The notes: a model not told the origin generated them from the letters alone. Shown: positions 15,993 to 25,589, numbered from the stretch's first letter. The stretch is 54,252 bases of DNA from Gordonia sp. UBA7599 (GCA_002477755.1 DLKD01000131.1:1-54252); one strand, 5' to 3'. Program-made: numbers and translations.

Positions 15993-18776
15993 TCAGTGTT
16001 GGAACGGGTTGTAGTCCGGAGGAGTTCCACCACCGGGTCCGGACGGCGGACCGGCGGGTCCTCCGGGCGGCGGACCGACGGGCCCTCCCGGTGGCGGCCC
16101 CTGCCCCAGTGGCGGTGCGCCGAAGGATCCCGGCGCGGAAGCGGGCGGGGGTGCGGCGAAGGGATCGGCACCGGCGGCGAAGCCGCCGCCTTGAGCGAAC
16201 GGATCGGCGGGTCCCGCCGCCACCGTTGGCGCACCGGCCTGCTGACGCAGGGTCGCGATCAGTGTGGGCAGCGATTCGGTGATCTCCTCGCTGAAGCGTT
16301 GCAGGGTCGCCGCCCCGGCATCATCGCCGACGAGGACCACAACCGACGCCTGGTCGGGACCGCCGCTCGGGTTGTGCAGGACGAACCACCGATTGTGGAC
16401 ATTCAATGGCAGCCGCGCTTGTGGCGGCGTCCCGAAGCTGTCACCGGACTTCCCGGCCGCGCCCACCATGCCGGGCGCGCTCGCGACGACGAATCCCGTC
16501 CCGAACGGCGACTTACCGACCCTGGTATCCAGCCGCACTCCGCCGCCGGGCAGATCGAGGTGACGCGACGGACTGGCCGTGCCCGAGACCATCGCGACCA
16601 GATCGGTGTCGCGGAAGGCGAAGGGAGCATTGTCACGCAGCACCGAGGTGCCACTAAGGGTTACCGGGATGACCTCGGAGCGCAGGGTGCGCGCGGGGAT
16701 CCGGGCGGTCCACCACTTCGCGAGATAGGCCAGGCCCAACGGGATCAGTGGTCCGAGCAGCAACGCCGCCAGGACGCCCAACAACGTGTTCGACGCGTCC
16801 TGCTTCTTGGCCAGGGACGCGCTGAACTGCACCTCCATCGGCTTGGGCGCACTGCCGTCGGCCTTGGCCAGCATCACGGTGACCGTGCCGTTGACGTCGC
16901 CGCGAGCCTGGTTGGGCACCCGCAGCGTCAGCGGCATCGAACCCTGCTTGCCGTCGGCGGCCTTGGCGCAGGACTCGCGGCTCGACGCTGCCGACGTCAC
17001 TGCCAGACCGTCGGCGCCCGACGGGGCCGCGGTCACCTTGGTCGCGCCCTCGGGGGTGACCCAGACGCAGCCCGGTCCGGTCATCGCCAGTTGCGCGGTC
17101 GCCTCCCCGGCACCGGTGACGGTGCCGAAGTCGACCCGCGCGACTACTTCGGGATAGCCCGTGGGAGCGTAGATCGTCACCGGCAAGTCGACGCCCTTGG
17201 GCACCAGCGGGGTTCCGGGCACCCGTGTGCCCTTCGCGTCGCGCGCCGAGGCCGTGGTCACCGACAACTTCATCCGCAGCGTCGCGGCGCCGGGCGCGAC
17301 CCCGGCGAGGTTGGCGGTCCACTTCTTGGTCACCGATGCCTTGCCGGCGTCGGAGACGATCGGGATCGTCTTACCGGCCCGGGTGACCAGCTCGGCGTCG
17401 AAGGACACCGTTCCCGGCAGGCCCGAGACGTCAACGGTCTCGTTCTTCTTGTTGACGACCTGGAACTCGAAGGCGGCGGCCTTGTTGCCGCTGCGCAGCT
17501 TCTCGGTGCCGTGTGCCGGCCACGTCGGCGACAGATCGCCGTAGATGCGGATGTTGGACTGCGTGTCCGCGTCGACCTTCGGTTGCGGTGAGACGAACAC
17601 GAGTGCCCACACGCCGCGCCATTTTGCGACGTCGGTGCTGGTCATCTCGATCGATACCGACTTCTCACTCGGTGACGCGAAGTCGACCGAGGCGCCGCCC
17701 ACATCGAGCTTGCCTGCCTTGCCCGCTTCGAGCCGGTGTTCGCTGCCGTCGGGCGCGACGAGCACCGGTGTCAGGCCAGCGACCGTCGCGTCGGCGATGA
17801 TGCTCACACTCGACACCGACCGGTCGAGCACAAACCGGTGCTTCCCGGCCTCACAGACCTTGTTGTTCGGGCAGGCGGCATGGGTCGCCTCGACCCCCGA
17901 ACCGCCGCCGATGCGGGCGAACGCCCGTACCAGGCTGTCGATGTCGGTGACCCGGTAGAACGCGCCCGGCACGGGCTCAGTCACCGAGCCGCACTTCACG
18001 CCACCGGGCGCGCTGCCGGTGGCGATCGCCTGCATCAGTGCGAAGTCGGTCTTGCCGGACTCGCCGTCGAGGCCGATCGCCACGGTGATCACGCCTGATG
18101 ACCGCAGCTGGTCGGCGACACCGCCAGGACGGCAGACGCTCTCCTGCGCCGCCTTCTTCATCGCGTCGCGGTCGGCGGGGCTGTTGAGTTGCTGGCCTGG
18201 GGCGTATTCCTTGTCGACCTGCCCGCGGTTCTGGTAGTCGAAGTCCAGCGCGCCGTCGGAGAACCACACCAACATCTGGCATCCCGGCGCACCGTCGGGC
18301 TTGCGCTTGCCCGCAAGCGATGTCGCGGCATTGGCCAGGGCGGTCGCGTAGTCGGTGTCACGCCCGGAGTTGCTGTTCGCCAAGGTTGCCAGGCCGTCGG
18401 AGATCGTGCCCAGCGACCGCTCGTCGAGCACCGTCCAATCGGTGATGACGCGATAGCTGTCAGAGAAGGCCGCCACCGACACGTCGAGCTTGGAGCCGTC
18501 GCGCTCCCCCGCCAAGCGCAATTGACGCGCCAATTCCTTGGCCGCGGCCACGCGTGCGGCCTTCGGATCGGTCTTGCGCAGACTCAGCGACTCATCCATG
18601 AGGAAGAGGACCTGGCCGCTGCGCTGCCCGGCGACGCACGCCGCGAAGCGCTGCACCGCCGCGTCGGCATCGGTCGGCGCGGCCTGCGCGGAGGCCCCGA
18701 CGAGCAGCCCCAGGGGTGCCAGCACCGTAGTCAGCGCACCGACGGCCAGCAGGCGTCTCATCCGTCCCCCCGTCAT
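15993..18776 (-). CDS. secreted, membrane-anchored vWA-domain protein
   Basis: 927 residues from the ATG at 18776, which has GGGGGAG 4 nt upstream. ATG codons at 18794 and 18761 are alternatives. A signal peptide (1-33, RMRRLLAVG then ASAQAA) precedes a vWA domain with MIDAS DESLS (61-65). A beta-rich extracytoplasmic region follows, then one membrane helix (about 663-687), a cytosolic domain, and a Pro/Gly tail (858-927) with DPF at 858-860 and 871-873 and NPF at 923-925. The expected topology is vWA outside and tail inside. It lies 68 bp upstream of the tubulin-like gene. Confidence 0.8.
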   Translation of the reverse strand: MTGGRMRRLLAVGALTTVLAPLGLLVGASAQAAPTDADAAVQRFAACVAGQRSGQVLFLMDESLSLRKTDPKAARVAAAKELARQLRLAGERDGSKLDVSVAAFSDSYRVITDWTVLDERSLGTISDGLATLANSNSGRDTDYATALANAATSLAGKRKPDGAPGCQMLVWFSDGALDFDYQNRGQVDKEYAPGQQLNSPADRDAMKKAAQESVCRPGGVADQLRSSGVITVAIGLDGESGKTDFALMQAIATGSAPGGVKCGSVTEPVPGAFYRVTDIDSLVRAFARIGGGSGVEATHAACPNNKVCEAGKHRFVLDRSVSSVSIIADATVAGLTPVLVAPDGSEHRLEAGKAGKLDVGGASVDFASPSEKSVSIEMTSTDVAKWRGVWALVFVSPQPKVDADTQSNIRIYGDLSPTWPAHGTEKLRSGNKAAAFEFQVVNKKNETVDVSGLPGTVSFDAELVTRAGKTIPIVSDAGKASVTKKWTANLAGVAPGAATLRMKLSVTTASARDAKGTRVPGTPLVPKGVDLPVTIYAPTGYPEVVARVDFGTVTGAGEATAQLAMTGPGCVWVTPEGATKVTAAPSGADGLAVTSAASSRESCAKAADGKQGSMPLTLRVPNQARGDVNGTVTVMLAKADGSAPKPMEVQFSASLAKKQDASNTLLGVLAALLLGPLIPLGLAYLAKWWTARIPARTLRSEVIPVTLSGTSVLRDNAPFAFRDTDLVAMVSGTASPSRHLDLPGGGVRLDTRVGKSPFGTGFVVASAPGMVGAAGKSGDSFGTPPQARLPLNVHNRWFVLHNPSGGPDQASVVVLVGDDAGAATLQRFSEEITESLPTLIATLRQQAGAPTVAAGPADPFAQGGGFAAGADPFAAPPPASAPGSFGAPPLGQGPPPGGPVGPPPGGPAGPPSGPGGGTPPDYNPFQH

Positions 18777-18793
18777 ACCGCTCCCCCGCGCCA

Positions 18794-19369
18794 TTACAGC
18801 TGCCCGACCCAGAATCCGACGGCGAGCGCCGTCACGGCGATCCCCACAACGACGGCCACGAGTGCGACCACCCACCACAGCCCTGTCGAACCGGGGCGCG
18901 AGTACACCGTGGCGGTCTTCCTCTCGGTGTCGACGGCGACGAAACGGGCGACCAACCAGATCGCGATCGGTCCGGCCAGCACCCAGCCCAGCAGCGACCA
19001 CCACTGACCCCAGCCCAACGCGCCGATGACACCACCGATGACGGCGCACACCGTCGCCGCCAGCAGCAGGCCGTTCGGCGGGGAAGCCATCGTGATCGCC
19101 GGACCGCTGGCGGCCGGGATCGTCGCGGTCGTCGGTCGGGCCAGCGGGTCGTTCGGCTCGAAACCGGCCTGCGCATACGGGTTCGCGGGTGGGTACGCGG
19201 ACGGGTACGGGCTGGCGGACGCATACGGATTGGCCGGCTGCGGCACCTCGTGCCGACCGTGTCCGGGATAGCCGGGACCACCATTCGGCACGGCTTGCCC
19301 ACCGGGCATCGGGCCCGGCGGCGACTGCCCCGGATCGTTACCCGGTCCAAACGGATTGAACGACGACAC
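18794..19369 (-). CDS. Pro-rich membrane protein, first gene of the GTPase/tubulin operon
   Basis: 191 residues starting with GTG, because an in-frame stop lies five codons upstream. The N-terminal 75 residues are Pro/Gly/Tyr-rich with NPF at 5-7 and repeated NPYA/SPYPSAYPP-like units. Hydrophobic segments follow at about 89-110, 114-134 and 163-188. No family is recognised. It ends 17 bp before the secreted vWA gene. There is no clear ribosome-binding site before the GTG. It opens the ten-gene minus-strand operon and diverges from the holin-like gene. Confidence 0.7.
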   Translation of the reverse strand: MSSFNPFGPGNDPGQSPPGPMPGGQAVPNGGPGYPGHGRHEVPQPANPYASASPYPSAYPPANPYAQAGFEPNDPLARPTTATIPAASGPAITMASPPNGLLLAATVCAVIGGVIGALGWGQWWSLLGWVLAGPIAIWLVARFVAVDTERKTATVYSRPGSTGLWWVVALVAVVVGIAVTALAVGFWVGQL

Positions 19370-19373
19370 GCTG

Positions 19374-19389
19374 ACATGTTTTCACATGT
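19374..19389 (-). repeat. paired ACATGT palindromes upstream of the operon
   Basis: Two copies of the palindrome ACATGT (19374-19379 and 19384-19389) are spaced one helical turn apart (10 bp) and lie only 5 bp before the GTG of the first operon gene, within the 147-bp divergent intergenic region. The placement suits a repressor operator or a leader element. No matching regulator is visible in the window. Confidence 0.3.
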
Positions 19390-19516
19390 GTCCACCTTCT
19401 GCGTGTCCCGGGCGAAGGAATCAAACGTCACAATTCGGGTTGCAATCCGGCGTGCGAGGGCCGAGCGACGTCCGATTCACGGCTTGTCCGGGACCTGATC
19501 TGGCAGGATCGATGGT

Positions 19517-19918
19517 GTGATCCCTTTCCTCTGGCGCACCGCGACCACGGGCCTGACACTGTGGCTGGCCACGCTCCTGGTCCCCGACAGCATGCATTTC
19601 GAATGGGGGGACGCCACGTCGACTTGGCAGAAGGTCGGCATCGTCGCTGTCGTGGCCGTCGTCTTCGGCGTGATCAACGCATTCATCAAACCGGTGGTGC
19701 AGGTTTTGTCGATCCCCTTCTACATCCTCACCCTGGGCCTGTTCCACGTCGTGATCAATGCGCTCATGCTGTGGCTGGTCTCCTGGTTCACCAAGCAGGT
19801 GACCCATTGGGGGCTCATCGTGGACAGCTTCTGGTGGTCGGCCATCTGGGCAGCGATCATCGTGTCGATCGTCGGCATGGTCGTCGCAGCTATCACCGAC
19901 GCCCTCGCCGATAGATAG
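19517..19918 (+). CDS. phage-holin-4-like four-TM membrane protein
   Basis: 133 residues with four hydrophobic segments (about 5-22, 40-60, 68-95 and 108-130) and the conserved GVINAFIKPVVQVLSIPFYILTLG stretch, which fits the small bacterial membrane proteins grouped with phage holin family 4 (PF04020 type). These are widespread in actinobacterial chromosomes and usually not phage genes. No lysis role is implied. It starts with GTG after an AGGAT site and diverges from the GTPase/tubulin operon. The SIMPL lipoprotein gene begins 2 bp after its stop. Confidence 0.75.
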   Translation: MIPFLWRTATTGLTLWLATLLVPDSMHFEWGDATSTWQKVGIVAVVAVVFGVINAFIKPVVQVLSIPFYILTLGLFHVVINALMLWLVSWFTKQVTHWGLIVDSFWWSAIWAAIIVSIVGMVVAAITDALADR

Positions 19919-19920
19919 GT

Positions 19921-20667
19921 ATGCCCATGGCTTCACCCCGTCGCATCACGACCGGACTCGCCGCACTCGCTGTGGCCGTCACCGCAACGACGGTCCTCGC
20001 CGGTTGCTCGGCGTCGACGGCGGTGGACCAGACCCGGTCGGTCACCGTCGTCGGCAACGGGAAGGTGACCGGCGTCCCCGACACCCTGAGCGCCTCCATC
20101 GGCGTCGAGGCTCAGGCCCCCGACGTCTCGGCCGCCATCAACGAGGCGTCGGACAAGATCGCCAAGATCACCGATGCCGCCGTCGCCGCAGGCGTCGACC
20201 GCAAAGACATCACGACCCAGCAGGTGAACGTGTCACCGCGGTATTCGACGCCGGGTACCGAGGGCGGAACAGCGACGATCAGCGGATATGAGGCGACCAA
20301 CACCATCTCGGTCAAGATGCGTGACCTGTCCAAGGCGTCCAAAGTGCTCGGCGACCTGGTCACCGCGGGCGGTAACAACACCCGTCTGAGCGGGGTCGGC
20401 TTCTTTATCGACGACGATTCGGCACTCATGCGCAACGCACGCGAGGCCGCCTTCGCCGACGCGAAGGCACGCGCCGACCAGTACGCGCGCCTGGCCGGCG
20501 ACAAGCTGGGCAAGGCCTTCGTCATCACCGAGACGAACACGGTCGATGCGCCGCAGGCCACTACCTTCCGCGGAGCGCCGGACTCCGCCGCTGCGGCGCC
20601 CGTACCGCTTGAGCCCGGCCAGCAGACACTGACTTACCGGGTCACCGTCAAGTTCGCGCTGACCTGA
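19921..20667 (+). CDS. SIMPL-domain lipoprotein
   Basis: 248 residues. A signal sequence ends in the lipobox VLAGC with the lipidated cysteine at residue 29. The mature part is a SIMPL (DUF541) domain: SVTVVGNGKVTGVPDTLSASIGV at its start, ITTQQVNVSPRYS in the middle, and ARAREAAFADAKARADQYA-like helix near the end (residues about 176-195). The family resembles mycobacterial LpqG and periplasmic BP26. The function is unclear, possibly oligomeric channel-like assemblies at the cell surface. It is 2 bp after the holin-like gene and 3 bp before the next membrane gene. Confidence 0.85.
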   Translation: MPMASPRRITTGLAALAVAVTATTVLAGCSASTAVDQTRSVTVVGNGKVTGVPDTLSASIGVEAQAPDVSAAINEASDKIAKITDAAVAAGVDRKDITTQQVNVSPRYSTPGTEGGTATISGYEATNTISVKMRDLSKASKVLGDLVTAGGNNTRLSGVGFFIDDDSALMRNAREAAFADAKARADQYARLAGDKLGKAFVITETNTVDAPQATTFRGAPDSAAAAPVPLEPGQQTLTYRVTVKFALT

Positions 20668-20670
20668 CCC

Positions 20671-21192
20671 ATGAACCCGGCACTGGAACCCTGGAAAGAC
20701 TTCAACGTCGCCGTCGCCGGGGCGAGCGCGGCATTGGCGGGCCTGCTCATCGTCGCCATGTCGGTGAACGTCGATGCCATTCTCGCCGCCCCCGCTGTCG
20801 CGTCGCGCGCTGGATCAGCGATCGGGTCACTGACGCTGGCGGTCACCGCTGCCTGCCTCCCGCTGATACCCGACCAGTCTGTGGTCGTGCTGGGTGCGGA
20901 GATTCTGGTCGGCGGCGTCATCTGCTTGTTCCTGGCCCTGTTGGCCGCGCGCCAGATCTACTCGTCGCGAACCGCTTCGCCCGACCCGTCGCTCCCGCCG
21001 CCACCCAGCCACCAACAGCTGTCGGCCAAAGTCGCGATGAACCTGGCCGCGCCGGCGCTGTTCACCGTCGGCGGCGCAATCCTGTTGGCCGACAACGCGA
21101 GCGGACTGAATTGGGTTGCCGCCGGGTCGATCGTCTCGATCATCGCCGGCGTGGTCTTCGCCTGGATCGCCCTGGTCGAAATCCGGCGCTGA
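20671..21192 (+). CDS. conserved membrane protein, four TM segments
   Basis: 173 residues with hydrophobic segments at about 12-32, 48-66, 70-92 and 118-168 (probably two helices in the last). A hydrophilic Pro-rich loop (SSRTASPDPSLPPPPSHQQ region, 98-116) divides the protein. No family is recognised. It begins 3 bp after the SIMPL gene without its own ribosome-binding site, so translation is probably coupled. Confidence 0.65.
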   Translation: MNPALEPWKDFNVAVAGASAALAGLLIVAMSVNVDAILAAPAVASRAGSAIGSLTLAVTAACLPLIPDQSVVVLGAEILVGGVICLFLALLAARQIYSSRTASPDPSLPPPPSHQQLSAKVAMNLAAPALFTVGGAILLADNASGLNWVAAGSIVSIIAGVVFAWIALVEIRR

Positions 21193-21221
21193 CGCGCGAA
21201 ACCGCAGGAGCAGGAGTCCCG

Positions 21222-22448
21222 ATGACCGTGTTGTTCAAGAATGATTTCCTCGACGATTTCGGCCAGTGGCCGCTGGCTTATACGCCTTACGGTGGGGCCG
21301 ACTTCGGCGAACTGCAGGCGATTGCTGCGACAGTCGGGGATGGTGGCGTCGACGAGTACTACGCGGCCTTCACGGGTATGGCCGGGCGTCTGGCCGCCGA
21401 GGCCGACGCGGCACAGGCCGCCGGACATCTCGCGTCGGCCCGGCAGGCGTACCTGCGGGCGTCCTCGTACTACGCGGCCTCGTATCACCCGCTGTACGGC
21501 TCCCCCGTCGATCCCCGTCTGCTCGACGCCTTCGACAAGCAGGTCGCCCAGCTCGACAAGGGCCTGGCACTCGGCGATGAGCCATGCACTCCGGCGCGGA
21601 TCCCTTACGACGACACCACGCTCCCCGGATACCTGATCCCCGCGCCCGGGGCCGCAGGGCAGAAGCGACCCACGATCATCTTCACCAACGGCTACGACGC
21701 CACGATCACCGACTTGTTCTTCGCCTCAGCCGTCGCCGCCGGTGCACGCGGCTACCACTGCCTGCTCTTCGACGGTCCCGGGCAGGGCGAGATGCTGTAC
21801 CACCGCGGCATGCCCATGCGCCCGGACTGGGAGCACGTCATTACGCAGGTCGTCGATTGGGCGCTGACCCAAGACATCGTCGATGCCGATCGGCTCGTAC
21901 TGAGCGGCTGGAGTCTCGGCGGGTACCTCGCTCCCCGCGGCGCCTCCGGCGAGCACCGGCTGGCCGCCCTCATCGCCGACCCGGGCCAGTGGGACGTCGG
22001 AGCGACGATGGTCATGATGGCCACGGCGATGGGTGTGTCCGCACAGCAGGCCGCCGATCCAGCGACGATGGACCAGTCCGCGCTCGACGCGATGATGTCG
22101 GTGATCAACGGCGTCCCGCGCCTCCAGTGGTCCATCGTCAAGCGCGGGTTCTGGGTCAACGGCGTCGACAACCTGCGCGACTTCCTGGTCACGACGCTGC
22201 GCTACACGCTCGCCGATGTCGGCAAGAACATCGCCTGCCCCACCCTGGTGACCGCGGCCGAGAACGACATCCTCAGCAAGGGCGTCGGACAATTCGCCGA
22301 CAATCTCGGCGACCGCGTGACGACCATGAATTTCAGTGCGGCCCAGGGCGCGGGTATGCACTGCGAGATGCTGAACCGATCGCTGCTGAACCGACAGTCC
22401 CTCGACTGGCTCGACGACGTGCTCGGCGGGCCGCCGTGCGGGCCGTAG
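21222..22448 (+). CDS. alpha/beta hydrolase (FrsA/dihydroxypseudooxynicotine hydrolase-like)
   Basis: 408 residues from the ATG at 21222, preceded by AGGAG. An N-terminal helical cap (1-135) is followed by an alpha/beta-hydrolase core: [18 protein letters not shown] oxyanion strand, [13 protein letters not shown], the nucleophile elbow GWSLGG with Ser231, [10 protein letters not shown] for the acid, and a late His in GMHCEML. Similar enzymes hydrolyse C-C or ester bonds. The substrate cannot be assigned. Its last 13 bases overlap the dtd start. Confidence 0.82.
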   Translation: MTVLFKNDFLDDFGQWPLAYTPYGGADFGELQAIAATVGDGGVDEYYAAFTGMAGRLAAEADAAQAAGHLASARQAYLRASSYYAASYHPLYGSPVDPRLLDAFDKQVAQLDKGLALGDEPCTPARIPYDDTTLPGYLIPAPGAAGQKRPTIIFTNGYDATITDLFFASAVAAGARGYHCLLFDGPGQGEMLYHRGMPMRPDWEHVITQVVDWALTQDIVDADRLVLSGWSLGGYLAPRGASGEHRLAALIADPGQWDVGATMVMMATAMGVSAQQAADPATMDQSALDAMMSVINGVPRLQWSIVKRGFWVNGVDNLRDFLVTTLRYTLADVGKNIACPTLVTAAENDILSKGVGQFADNLGDRVTTMNFSAAQGAGMHCEMLNRSLLNRQSLDWLDDVLGGPPCGP

Positions 22449-22885
22449 TCCAGCGGGTCTCCTCGGCGCGCGTCGTCGTCGACGACGAGGTGGTCGGCGA
22501 ACTCGATCTCGACGACGGCCGTCAGGGCCTCGTGGTGCTCGTCGGCGTCACCCACGAAGACACCGAGGCACAAGCCGTCGCCCTCGCCGACAAGATCTGG
22601 CGGTTGCGCATCCTCGACGGTCCTGACGGCGGGCAGGCAGGCGCAGCTGATGTCGATGCACCGATCCTGCTGGTCAGCCAGTTCACCCTGTACGCGAACA
22701 CCGACAAGGGCCGTCGTCCGTCGTGGAACGCCGCAGCGCCCGCCGCTGTCGCCGAACCGCTCGTCGACGCGGTGGCCACGGCGTTGCGCAGCGCGGGCGC
22801 GACCGTCGCGACGGGACGGTTCGGTGCGCACATGCACGTGGGGTTGGTCAACGACGGGCCGGTCACGATCCTGCTCGAGCAGTGA
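22436..22885 (+). CDS. dtd: D-aminoacyl-tRNA deacylase
   Basis: 149 residues starting with GTG at 22436: [21 protein letters not shown]. The diagnostic active-site motifs [18 protein letters not shown] (Ser-Gln-x-Thr) and the C-terminal [11 protein letters not shown] (Gly-cisPro-type NxGPVT) are intact. The enzyme removes D-amino acids and glycine mischarged onto tRNA. It overlaps the end of the hydrolase gene in another frame and converges with map, leaving 15 bp between the two stops and no obvious terminator. Confidence 0.95.
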   Translation: MRAVVQRVSSARVVVDDEVVGELDLDDGRQGLVVLVGVTHEDTEAQAVALADKIWRLRILDGPDGGQAGAADVDAPILLVSQFTLYANTDKGRRPSWNAAAPAAVAEPLVDAVATALRSAGATVATGRFGAHMHVGLVNDGPVTILLEQ

Positions 22886-22900
22886 TCATCAACCGGGTCG

Positions 22901-23695
22901 CTACGGCCGCAGAGTAAGGATCCGCGGACCGTCAGCGGTGACGGCGACGGTGTGCTCCCAGTGCGCGGCACGGCTGCCGTCGTCGGTGACGACCGTCCAG
23001 TCGTCGTCGAGCACACTGGTCTCCTCGGTACCCAGCGTGAGCATCGGCTCGATCGCGAGCGTCGAGCCGACGACCAGGCGCGGCCCGCGGCCCGCGGGGC
23101 CCTCATTGGCGAGGAACGGATCGAGGTGCATTTCGCGGCCGATGCCGTGACCGCCATATCCCGCGACGATGCCGAAGTGCCGACCGAACTTCTCGCGTGC
23201 GGCGAGGGTGCCTAGCTCGATGGCGTGGGAGATGTCGGTCAACCGCGCTCCGTCGACCATTGCGGCGATGCCGGCCTCCAACGACAACCGGGTCGCTTCG
23301 CTGAGATCTGCGTCTGCCTCGGAGATCTCGCCGACACCGAAGGTCCAGGCAGAGTCGCCGTGCCAGCCGTCAAGGATCGCACCGCAGTCGATCGACACGA
23401 GGTCGCCGTCGGCGATGACCACCTCGGCGCTGGGGATGCCGTGCACGACGACGTCGTTGACCGAGCTGCAGATCGACCCCGGGAATCCGTGGTAGCCCTT
23501 GAACGAGGGCACTGCTCCCGCGTCGCGGATCACCGCTTCGGCGACGCCGTCCAACTCCAGGGTGGAAACTCCCGGCTTGGTGGCCTCACGCACGGCGACC
23601 AGTGCGGCGCCCACCACGGCACCGGCTGCGGCCATCGCGTCGAGTTCACCCGCCGAACGGAACGGGACGACACCCCGACGACCGAACCGGACCAT
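22901..23695 (-). CDS. map: methionine aminopeptidase, type I
   Basis: 264 residues. It removes the initiator Met from nascent proteins. The pita-bread fold ligands D103 (SIDCGA), D114 (HGDSAW), H183 (GYGGHGIG), E216 (AIEPML) and E247 (HWEHTV) are all present, as is the substrate-site H85. There is no N-terminal zinc or SH3-binding extension. It lies 11 bp after adk in the standard secY-adk-map order. The expected next gene, infA, is displaced by about 22 kb. Confidence 0.97.
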   Translation of the reverse strand: MVRFGRRGVVPFRSAGELDAMAAAGAVVGAALVAVREATKPGVSTLELDGVAEAVIRDAGAVPSFKGYHGFPGSICSSVNDVVVHGIPSAEVVIADGDLVSIDCGAILDGWHGDSAWTFGVGEISEADADLSEATRLSLEAGIAAMVDGARLTDISHAIELGTLAAREKFGRHFGIVAGYGGHGIGREMHLDPFLANEGPAGRGPRLVVGSTLAIEPMLTLGTEETSVLDDDWTVVTDDGSRAAHWEHTVAVTADGPRILTLRP

Positions 23696-23706
23696 GGAGG
23701 TAGCGG

Positions 23707-24261
23707 CTACTCGCCGGGCGCGTCGGCGTCGACGCCGAGCGAGGCGAGAACGCGGCGGTGCACTTCGTGGACTTCGCCGACGGCGTCGATCGAGGTGACC
23801 TCGGAGCCGTAGTGCTCCAGCAGCGGGGCCGTCTCGGTCGCGTAGACCGACAGCCGGTTGCGGATGACGTCCTCGTTGTCGTCGGCACGGCCGCGGGCGA
23901 GCATGCGCTCCACGACGACGTCGGCGTCAACGGTGAACGAGAGCACTGCGTCCAGCTGCACGCCCATCTCCTCGAGGGCCTCGGCCTGCTCGATGGAGCG
24001 CGGGAAGCCGTCGAGGATGAAGCCGCGCGCCGCGTCGGGCTCGGCGATGCGCGAGCGGACCATGTCGACGGTCACCTCCGAGGGGACCAGATCGCCCGCG
24101 TCGAGGTAGCGCTTGGCCTCGACTCCGATCGCGGTGCCCTGCGAGATGTTCGCGCGGAACAGGTCGCCGGTCGAGATGTGCGGAATGCCCAGTGCTTCGG
24201 AGAGCAGTTCGGCCTGCGTGCCCTTGCCTGCGCCGGGAGGGCCGAGAATGACGAGTTTCAA
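23707..24261 (-). CDS. adk: adenylate kinase
   Basis: 184 residues, converting ATP and AMP to two ADP. P-loop GPPGAGKG at 7-14, the AMP-binding ISTGDLFR and GFILDGFPR segments, and a short LID ([15 protein letters not shown]) typical of actinobacterial short-LID enzymes. It starts with TTG overlapping the secY stop by 4 bp (TTGA), giving strong translational coupling. Confidence 0.97.
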   Translation of the reverse strand: MKLVILGPPGAGKGTQAELLSEALGIPHISTGDLFRANISQGTAIGVEAKRYLDAGDLVPSEVTVDMVRSRIAEPDAARGFILDGFPRSIEQAEALEEMGVQLDAVLSFTVDADVVVERMLARGRADDNEDVIRNRLSVYATETAPLLEHYGSEVTSIDAVGEVHEVHRRVLASLGVDADAPGE

Positions 24262-25589
24262 TTGAGGAACCCTTCGTACTTGCGCTGCATCAGCTGGCTG
24301 TTGACCTGCTTCACGGTATCGAGCGCGACCACGACCATGATCAGCAGCGCGGTGCCGCCGAAGGGCAGGTTCTGCAGACCGCCGGAATTGCCGACCTGCA
24401 TGAACAGGTTAGGCAGAATCGCGATCAAACCGAGGTAGATCGAGCCGGGAAGCGTGATCCGGGACAGGACGTAGCCGAGATAGTCGGCGGTCGGCTGGCC
24501 GGGACGGATACCCGGGATGAAGCCGCCGTACTTCTTCATGTCGTCCGCGCGCTCCTGCGGGTTGAACGTGACCGCGACGTAGAAGTACGTGAAGAAGATG
24601 ATCATCGCGAAGTAGGTCACGATGTAGACCGGGTCGCTGGGGTTCACCAGGTGCTGGTCGATAAACGTCTGCCACCCCTTCGGCGCACCGTCGCCGCGGG
24701 TCAGATTGCTGATCAGCATCGGCAGGTAGAGCAGCGACGAGGCGAAGATGACCGGGATGACGCCGGCCTGGTTGACCTTCAGCGGCAGGTACGTCGACGA
24801 GCCGCCGTACATCTTGCGCCCGACCATCCGCTTGGCGTACTGGACCGGGATGCGGCGCTGGCCGCTCTCGATGAAGACGACACCGCCGACGATGATGATG
24901 CCCGCGACGAGCACCAGCGAGAACGCAACCGCGCCGCGGTCGTTGAGGATCATCCGACCCTCGGCGGGGATGCGGGCCACGATGCCGGCCGAGATGAGCA
25001 GCGACATGCCGTTGCCGATGCCGCGCTCGGTGATCAGCTCACCGAACCACATGACCACCATCGCACCGGCGACCATGACGATGACGATGATCGACAGGCC
25101 CAGGATCGACTGGTCGCGGATGATGTTCTGCGCATCGCAGTTCGCCTGGCCCTGCAGGAGGTTGCCGTTGGCAGCGAGCGCCACGATGCCGGTGGCCTGC
25201 AGCAGCGCAAGCGCGACCGTGAGGTAGCGCGTGTACTGCGTCATCTTGGCCTGGCCGGCCTGGCCCTCCTTGCGGAGTTCCTCGAAGCGAGGGATGACCA
25301 CCGTCAGCAACTGCACGATGATGCTCGCGGTGATGTAGGGCATGATGCCGATCGCGAACACCGACAGCTGCAGGAGCGCACCGCCGGAGAACATGTTGAT
25401 CAGCGAGTAGATCTGCTGCTGCGTCGAATCCTGGTTGGCGGGGTCGAGACACTCCTGGACGACCTTGAAGTCCACGCCCGGCGACGGAAGGGTCGCGCCG
25501 AACCGGTACAGCACCAAGATGCCGAGGACGAAGAAAATCTTCTTCCTCAGATCCGGCGTGCGGAACACGGCGACGAGGGGGGAGAGCAC
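24258..25589 (-). CDS. secY: preprotein translocase subunit SecY
   Basis: 443 residues, the ten-helix core channel of the Sec translocon. It starts with GTG after an AGGAGG site 6 nt upstream. Recognisable parts are [16 protein letters not shown] near TM1, the plug region after it, [15 protein letters not shown] (TM2), and the cytosolic loop ending with [17 protein letters not shown] before TM9. It lies 165 bp after rplO (a gap without a gene or recognisable terminator) and overlaps adk. Confidence 0.98.
   Translation of the reverse strand: MLSPLVAVFRTPDLRKKIFFVLGILVLYRFGATLPSPGVDFKVVQECLDPANQDSTQQQIYSLINMFSGGALLQLSVFAIGIMPYITASIIVQLLTVVIPRFEELRKEGQAGQAKMTQYTRYLTVALALLQATGIVALAANGNLLQGQANCDAQNIIRDQSILGLSIIVIVMVAGAMVVMWFGELITERGIGNGMSLLISAGIVARIPAEGRMILNDRGAVAFSLVLVAGIIIVGGVVFIESGQRRIPVQYAKRMVGRKMYGGSSTYLPLKVNQAGVIPVIFASSLLYLPMLISNLTRGDGAPKGWQTFIDQHLVNPSDPVYIVTYFAMIIFFTYFYVAVTFNPQERADDMKKYGGFIPGIRPGQPTADYLGYVLSRITLPGSIYLGLIAILPNLFMQVGNSGGLQNLPFGGTALLIMVVVALDTVKQVNSQLMQRKYEGFLN

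Noticed and set aside
19517-19918. Prophage remnant suggested by the holin-like gene
   Set aside because: This family is common in bacterial chromosomes and no other phage gene is nearby.
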